NCBI RefSeq assembly: GCF_019175385.1
Contig: NC_083339.1
Location: 45,475,330 to 45,539,329 of the forward strand
Reading direction: 5' to 3'
DNA length: 64,000 bases
Origin: Lycium barbarum
Taxonomy: Eukaryota; Streptophyta; Magnoliopsida; Solanales; Solanaceae
In this document: in pieces, positions 58,467 to 64,000 of the stretch
Position numbering within the stretch: the stretch's first letter is position 1
Layout of the letters: each line of letters opens with the position of its first letter
Notes under the pieces: generated by a model
Seen by the model: the letters and a program-made list of their open reading frames with translations, nothing else
Database searches by the model: none
What the model was told of the DNA's origin: nothing
Position numbers and translations under genes: made by a program

Positions 58467-60815
58467 TGTTACACCTCGGAACTTTGGGTTGCTGAGCGGT
58501 GAATGGACTAGCGTACGTTAAGGTGTACATGATGTCCCTACAAGTAAGAAGGGGTGCTTAATAATTCTAATTAATATTCCAAAGAAGTTAGAGGCAGGGG
58601 AGAAAAGTTCGTTATATAAAACTTCACTGCAATCCTGCGAAAGGGGGTTCGACGGCCGTTCTTTATACCGTCGGACGGGCAGACGATTCGTCGATTGTGC
58701 TGTAGAATCGAGTTAGTCCGGAGACCATTCGATGAATAGATCGACGCTCCGTCGATCAGTTCAACGGACCGTCCTTCTCACCGTAGAATGAAAAGAAACG
58801 AAAGCTTGATCACTGGAAATTTAACGACTTCGACGATCAGATCGACACCCCGTCGATCCGATCGATGCTTCGTCGATCGTACTGTATATCTTGGTCGGGA
58901 CTGATTTCAAGATTTTATATAAGGACCCTTCTCACATTTTAATTCATTTCATCTCACTCCACCACACACCAAGAAACCTCTAGAACCATCTCCATCAATC
59001 ATCCAAAAGGATTCAAAATAAAACCAAGATCAACTATACCAAATCCACGAAATCAAGTGTATGATACCCATTAAAAGTTCATCTAAGCCAAGAAAACTCA
59101 AAAGAAGGGAGTTAGGGTTTTGGTGCAAGAAGAGAAGTTCCACTCAAAGGTTGTTCATCCATCATCCAAGGTGAGTTTTATGGTATTTACATGTTATTTA
59201 AGGTGTTGAAAAGTTGAAACACTTGGATTGTAGAAGGAGGTAGGAAATGGGTCATGAATGAGTGAATAGTGTCATTGCTTAATAATAGTTGGGATAAATT
59301 ATGAATGTTTGTATGTTGTGATTGTAATTATTTTATAAATGACATCTAGACCATGGAATTAGTATTATATATGATAAAACGCGATAGTGAGCTATAACCA
59401 TAATTGTGGAGAAATTGAAGGAATATTGTAAATTGTGAGAAATGTAGATGATTGATGAGTGTTGTTGCGATATTGTGAATATTGTTATGAACGTTTGGGA
59501 GTTCATATAGAATGTTGGAAAAGTAGTAGAAACAAAGGAAATGCTGCCCAATTTTTCCCTAGAAATAGTAAAATGTTCTTATAGCCGAGTAACTAATGTT
59601 AATGCAAATCCTCTTCAAGGTCGAAATGCGAGCATCGAAGGAGAACGATCAAGCGATAGAGTAGTTAAACGACAAAGGTATGTGAGGCTAGTCCTTTCTT
59701 TCTATGGCATGAATCCTATAGTATGACATTCCTTCCTCTTCATGAATAGCTATATGAGATAAGAGATATGTTATGAGCCAATAATGATGAGGATGAGTTA
59801 AAGTATAGAGATTATAGACGTTCATGATAAGATGTTTCTATAGAGTTAATGATGTCGTTTATTGTATACACTCACCTTATATGCTAATTCCCTCAAGGTG
59901 AGGCAGAATGTTAATGAATGCTCCATAATGAAATCGGGGGATCACGACCTTATGTCACCCTGATAAAGTATAGTTGTCCTTGAGTCTTTATGCATGCACT
60001 ATGATGAGCATATTATGATGATGATATAACACCGCGCCTATATGGCCGGGCAGTAACCGCTAAGGCGGGCAGCGTATACACCATGGCCAGATGGCATGGG
60101 CAGACACCACTAGTGGGCGGCATGAGATGATACCTCGGACGCGGGAGGCCTGGACGCAGGCTAATGATTATCACACCGATCCGATATGGACAGGAAGCTT
60201 ATACATTTATGCATATATGATATGATGATGATTATGAAAGTAAGCCAGCATGCATTATTTCTTTCATGATTCACAGTCAGATACAGATTGCTCCTCATTT
60301 GATGCCTCCTCATTTCATTGATGCTTCATTATTGTTTATGCCTTACATACACAGTACAATGTTCGTACTAACGTCCGTTTTCTCTGGAAGCTGTGTTCAT
60401 GCCCACAGGTAGACGGGGAGGTGATCTTGATCCAGATTCGTAGGAGCTATTAGCTGATTTGAAGAGTACTCCATTTTCCAGAGGTGCCATTGATTATTCT
60501 TTTGGTATATATGTATATGTATGTTGTGGGCATGACGGGGTCCTGTCCCGTCCATATGTCTAGTACTCTAGTAGAGGCTCGTAGATGCGCAATGTAGGTA
60601 GTATGATCTCACAAGTTCCTCATTGTATGTATATGTATGTATGTTGTTTTGATAGCCGAAAGGCTCATGTATATAAAGTAAATATGTTTCAAATGATAAT
60701 AATTACCATGGCTATGAGCATAAGATGCATGAATGAGAGCAGCTGAGTAGTAGAACGAGTGGTGCTCGATGGTTGGCCCCGGGTACCCGTCACGGCCCCT
60801 AGGCGGGTCGTGACA
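58467..60815 (+). repeat. 5' LTR of element I (2349 bp)
   Basis: Starts TGTTACACCTCGGAAC and ends GGCGGGTCGTGACA. Clusters of CGTCGATC/GATCGACG palindromes at 58640-58885 precede a TATA box. The donor-like motif is at 59676-59712, 53-bp-type repeats at 60025-60135, the tandem hairpin module at 60351-60409 and the third hairpin (GACGGG, heptaloop, CCCGTC) at 60534-60552. Confidence 0.93.
58916..58922 (+). promoter_or_regulatory. TATA box of the element I LTR
   Basis: TATATAA lies about 30 bases downstream of the last CGTCGATCG palindrome. Position matches the TATA box of LTR C. Confidence 0.55.
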
Positions 60816-60819
60816 AAAG

Positions 60820-60831
60820 TGGTATCAGAGC
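60820..60831 (+). other. Primer-binding site of element I
   Basis: TGGTATCAGAGC, perfect initiator-Met complement, four bases after the LTR. Confidence 0.93.
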
Positions 60832-60867
60832 AGTTTAGTCCTAGGAAGTGTCTACGAGCCGTGTCTA

Positions 60868-60920
60868 GTAGAGTCTAGTTTATGTTGTGTTGCGCGCCAC
60901 ATCAATAAACAGGAGGCTAC
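60868..60920 (+). other. Leader hairpin downstream of the PBS (element I)
   Basis: GTAGAGTCTAGTTTAT pairs with ATAAACAGGAGGCTAC at 13 of 16 positions, with an inner TGTG/CACA stem. Confidence 0.58.
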
Positions 60921-61021
60921 AGGGCATTTAGGAAAAATGACCATCTTTCATCTTAAGAGATCGTACGATAGAGCTGTGTTATAAGATTTTCCCCTCTTAC
61001 TAGTGTGTTGTGATTTCAGAA

Positions 61022-62405
61022 ATGACACCAAAGGGAAAAGCTACAGCCACCCAGAAGGGTAAGACTATGACAAAAAGGTGCGTAGAAAGAGAGCCACCAA
61101 TGAATGTAGAAGAGGGCGAGTCACATAATGAGGCCCTATCTAATACTTCCTCTACCCCGCCCAATGTAGAAGAACAAGGAGGAGCTTCAGCTCCAGTTCC
61201 TCCACCAGTTGCTTCGGGTCAGCAAGTGACCGAGGCCATTCATCTATTGACAGAGTTGGTTGCCGCCTAGGCATAGCGGCAGAATACGGGCCCAAGTGAT
61301 CAGTCAGCTAGTACCAGAGCCTGTGATTTTATGAGTTTAAATCCTCCAGATTTTTTCGGGTCAAAGCTGGATGAAGACCCGCAAGGTTTTATTGATGAGA
61401 TGCTGAGAACATTGAGAATTATTCATGCCTCCGAGACTGAATCTGTGGAGTTGGTATATTATAGGCTCAGAGATATGGCCGTATTGTGGTACAACAATTG
61501 GCTAGCGTCAAGGAAAGAAGATGTGCCTCCTCCCGTGTGGCAAGAATTTGTAGATGCTTTCATCCGTCACTATTTGCCACCCGAGGTCCGCCAAGCTAGA
61601 GCGGATAGGTTCTTAAATCTGAAGCAAGGAGGTATGAGTGCCAGGGAATATAGCCTTCAATTTAATTCCTTGGCTAGATATTCCCCGACTATGGTGGCCG
61701 ATATGGGAGATAGGGTACACAGGTTTGTGAGTGGCTTGGGGCCACATTTGTTCAAGGATTGTTTAATGGCTTCGTTGCAAGAAGGGATGGATATTTCCCG
61801 AATACAAGCCCATGCCCAGAACTTAGAGGGATGACATCAACCACAATGAGGTGATCGCGACATTGATAGAAGGCAAAGCAAGAGGGCCAGATCTATGGGG
61901 GCAGGCAGTGATTATAGAGGGGGATCAGGACAGACATATTCTAGGCACTCAGGACAGTCGGTGACTAGTGCACCTTCACGATTTACGGGTAGGAGATTTG
62001 ATCGCTCCTTTCGTTCAGGATAGGGTCAGAGTTCGAGGGCCTCAGATTCTCAGTTCAGGGAAGATTATAGTCAGAGGAGACCCTCAGTACCGCGATGCAG
62101 CCTGTGCGGTAGACTACATTCCGAACAATGTCGCCAAGGTTCGGATGCTTGCTATGCTTGTGGCCAGGTTGGGCATATGATGCGAGATTGCCCGTCGACG
62201 AGCGGTAGAGTTGGGGTTCAGCCCACAGGATCAGCAGCTGGTTCATCTTCAGTGCGCCCATTAGGGCAGACTCCCCAGATCCCAGCAGGACGACGTAGAG
62301 GCAGAGGGGGAGCATCTACTTCGGGTGCCACTAAGCCCCGTGTGTACGCTTTAGTCGAACGACAGGATCTTAAGTCCTCTCGAAATGTAGTTCCACGTAC
62401 ATTGT
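61022..62405 (+). pseudogene. gag: Gag of element I, with several stops
   Basis: Starts MTPKGKATATQKGK at 61022. Stops interrupt it after LTELVAA (61268), after AQNLEG (61832) and in the linker. The capsid domain is open at 61331-61834 (LNPPDFFGSKLDEDPQ, YNNWLASRKED, HYLPPEVRQARADRFL, YSLQFNSLARYSPTMVADMGDRV). The zinc region reads [12 protein letters not shown] and [14 protein letters not shown] near 62095-62195. Gag runs into pol without a stop at [11 protein letters not shown]. It serves here as the reference for what I1 and I3 have lost. Confidence 0.9.
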
Positions 62406-64000
62406 CCATATTTTCCCATGATGAATATGCCTTGATAGATCCAGGTTATACTTTCTCCTATATTACTCCATATGTTGCTGCTCGTATTGGGGTAAAACCC
62501 GAGCCAATCAAACCTTTTGAGGTAACTACTCCGGTTGGTGATCCCGTGATAGCTAGACAAGTGTATAAAAACTGTGTACTTGTGATATGCAATCGCCAGA
62601 CCAAAGCTGATTTAATTGAGCACATGCTAGATTTCGATGCGATTATGGGTGTGGATTGGTTGGCCTCATGTTATGCTAATGAGGATTGCCGAATGAAGAT
62701 AGTCCGATTTCAATTTCCGGGAGAGCCTGTGCTTGAATGGAAGGGTAATATGGCATCTCCAAAAGGTAGGTTTATTTCCTACCTTAAGGCAAGAAAGATG
62801 ATAGCCAAAGGATATATTTATCATCTAGTCCGAGTTCATGATACAGAAGCAAAGTCACCAACTTTCCAATTCGTCCCGGTAGTGAACGAATTTCCGGATG
62901 TATTTCCAGATGAACTTCCAGGCCTTCCTCCAGAAAGAGAAATTGACTTCGCCATTGATGTGTTGCCGGACACCAAGCCTATTTCTATTCCTCCTTATCG
63001 AATGGCTCCGGCAGAATTGAAAGAGATAAAGGCGCAGTTGAAAGATTTGCTTGAGAAGGGGTTTATTAGACCCAGTTCATCACCGTGTTCATGAGAAATA
63101 AAGATGGTTCCCTACGAATGTGCATCGATTATAGACAGTTGAACAAGGTGACGATAAAGAACAAATATCCTCTCCCAAGGATTGATGATTTATTTGATCA
63201 ACTACAGGGTGCCAAGTGGTTTTCTAAAATAGACTTGAGGTCAGGTTATCATCAAGTGAGAGTTAGAGAAGAAGATATTCCCACAACGGCTTTCAGAACT
63301 AGATATGGCCATTATGAATTCCGAGTGATGTCGTTTGGGTTGACTAATGCTCCGGAAATGTTCATGAATTTGATGAATAATGTATTCAGGCTGCTCTTGG
63401 ATTTATTCGTGATAGTATTCATTGATGATATTCTGGTATACTCTCGCACAAAATCAGAACATGCGGATCATTTACGTATTGTACTTGGAATTCTTCGAGC
63501 TCAAGAATTATATGCAAAATTTTCAAAGTGTGAGTTTTGGCTAAATTCCATAACATTTCTGGGCCATGTTATTTCAGATGACGGTATTCGAGTTGGTACT
63601 CAGAAAATTGAGGTTGTGAAGACTTGGCCAAGGCCTACGACACCTACCAAAGTTCGTAGTTTTCTGGGATTGGCAGGGTACTATAGAAGATTTTTAGAGG
63701 GATTTTCCTCTATTTCAGCTCTATTAACGAAGCTAACCTAAAAGTCAGCTAAATTTCAATGGAATGATGCTTGTGAACGCAGCTTCCAAGAGTTAAAGGA
63801 CAAATTAACCTCAGCTCCAGTCTTAACACTTCCAGAAGGGTCAGATGGTTATGTGGTATACTGTGATGCTTCTGGTGTTGGGTTAGGATGTGTGTTAATG
63901 CATCTCAGTAGAGTTATTGCATATGCTTCGAGACAGCTGCGGAAACATGAAAAGAACTATCCAACTCATGATCTCGAATTGGCCGCAGTTATTCATGCAT
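62406..64000 (+). pseudogene. pol: Protease, RT and RNase H start of element I
   Basis: Protease begins [15 protein letters not shown] with DPG at the usual active-site position. The linker reads [20 protein letters not shown] and [13 protein letters not shown]. At about 63089, after RPSSSP, roughly 16 bases equivalent to the WGAPVL codons are missing, shifting the frame. RT is then open at 63085-63741 ([23 protein letters not shown]), followed by a TAA at 63739 in place of a glutamine, and RNase H ([17 protein letters not shown]) to the edge. Confidence 0.92.

Larger units (their letters stand above)
58467..64000 (+). mobile_element. Element I: 5' part of a plus-strand gypsy element
   Basis: 5' LTR, PBS, leader, gag, protease, RT and the start of RNase H run off the right edge. 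Stops and a small deletion show it is inactive. Its LTR belongs to the same group as E and H. Confidence 0.93.

Noticed and set aside
1..64000. Host genes, tRNA genes, endogenous pararetrovirus or DNA transposon
   Set aside because: None recognised: every protein-like signal is gypsy gag or pol, and no transposase, coat/movement protein or tRNA cloverleaf was seen by eye.

Overview
This is intergenic plant nuclear DNA built almost entirely from Ty3/gypsy LTR retrotransposons of the chromovirus type (Tekay/Del-like: initiator-Met tRNA primer site, gag with zinc knuckles, PR-RT-RNaseH-INT followed by a chromodomain, LTRs of 2-3 kb). The protein style and long, hairpin-rich LTRs look like a large-genome angiosperm, most probably Solanaceae; the species cannot be fixed from the sequence. 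I found no host gene, tRNA or rRNA gene. Apart from the 3' part of one pol (1-2635) and one gag (28535-29980), the coding regions are broken.

Layout. 1-5753: 3' half of element A (+), intact pol to the left edge plus a 3.0 kb 3' LTR, inserted in the gag of element B. 5754 to about 9185: 5' part of element B (-), degenerate gag, PBS and LTR. About 9190-10225: fragment of an older LTR, D (+). 10226-47787: element C (+), old and pseudogenised, split by two insertions: element I1 (-, 13506-39063, TSD ATGGC) and solo LTR I2 (-, 39211-41644). I1 carries a solo LTR (N, 17638-20503) in its interior, and its right LTR is split by I3 (-, 23643-37089, TSD TAATC). 47788-50618: end of LTR D, split by solo LTR M. 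50619-52435: LTR fragments J and K. 52436-52651: a perfect 216 bp palindrome at the start of LTR E (52600-57057), which is split by solo LTR F (TSD TTTAT). 57058-58466: head-to-head LTR fragments G and H. 58467-64000: element I (+), 5' LTR, gag and pol to the right edge, degenerate.

The most interesting unit is I3. It has LTRs and a complete gag ORF that stops just before the point where protease should start, and no pol at all (a gag-only, TR-GAG-like non-autonomous element). Between gag and the 3' LTR it carries a nearly full-length 5S rRNA-like sequence with a recognisable internal Pol III promoter and a T5 tract, plus a 41-bp tandem repeat. The insertion is a tandem LTR-internal-LTR-internal-LTR array inside one target-site duplication, with a 2.75 kb deletion at a 5-bp microhomology.

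Two RNA-structure signals recur across otherwise diverged elements. One is a row of hairpins in the LTR (CAGTAC/GTACTG, then a C/G-rich stem, often then ACGGG/CCCGT) whose second stem switches between CCCC/GGGG and CGTCC/GGACG by paired changes. The other is a long imperfect hairpin 30-40 nt after the primer-binding site in all five elements that keep a leader. These, with splice-site-like motifs and family-specific palindrome clusters upstream of LTR TATA boxes, suggest a shared and conserved RNA programme that non-autonomous members may use to borrow autonomous machinery. All alignments were done by eye.
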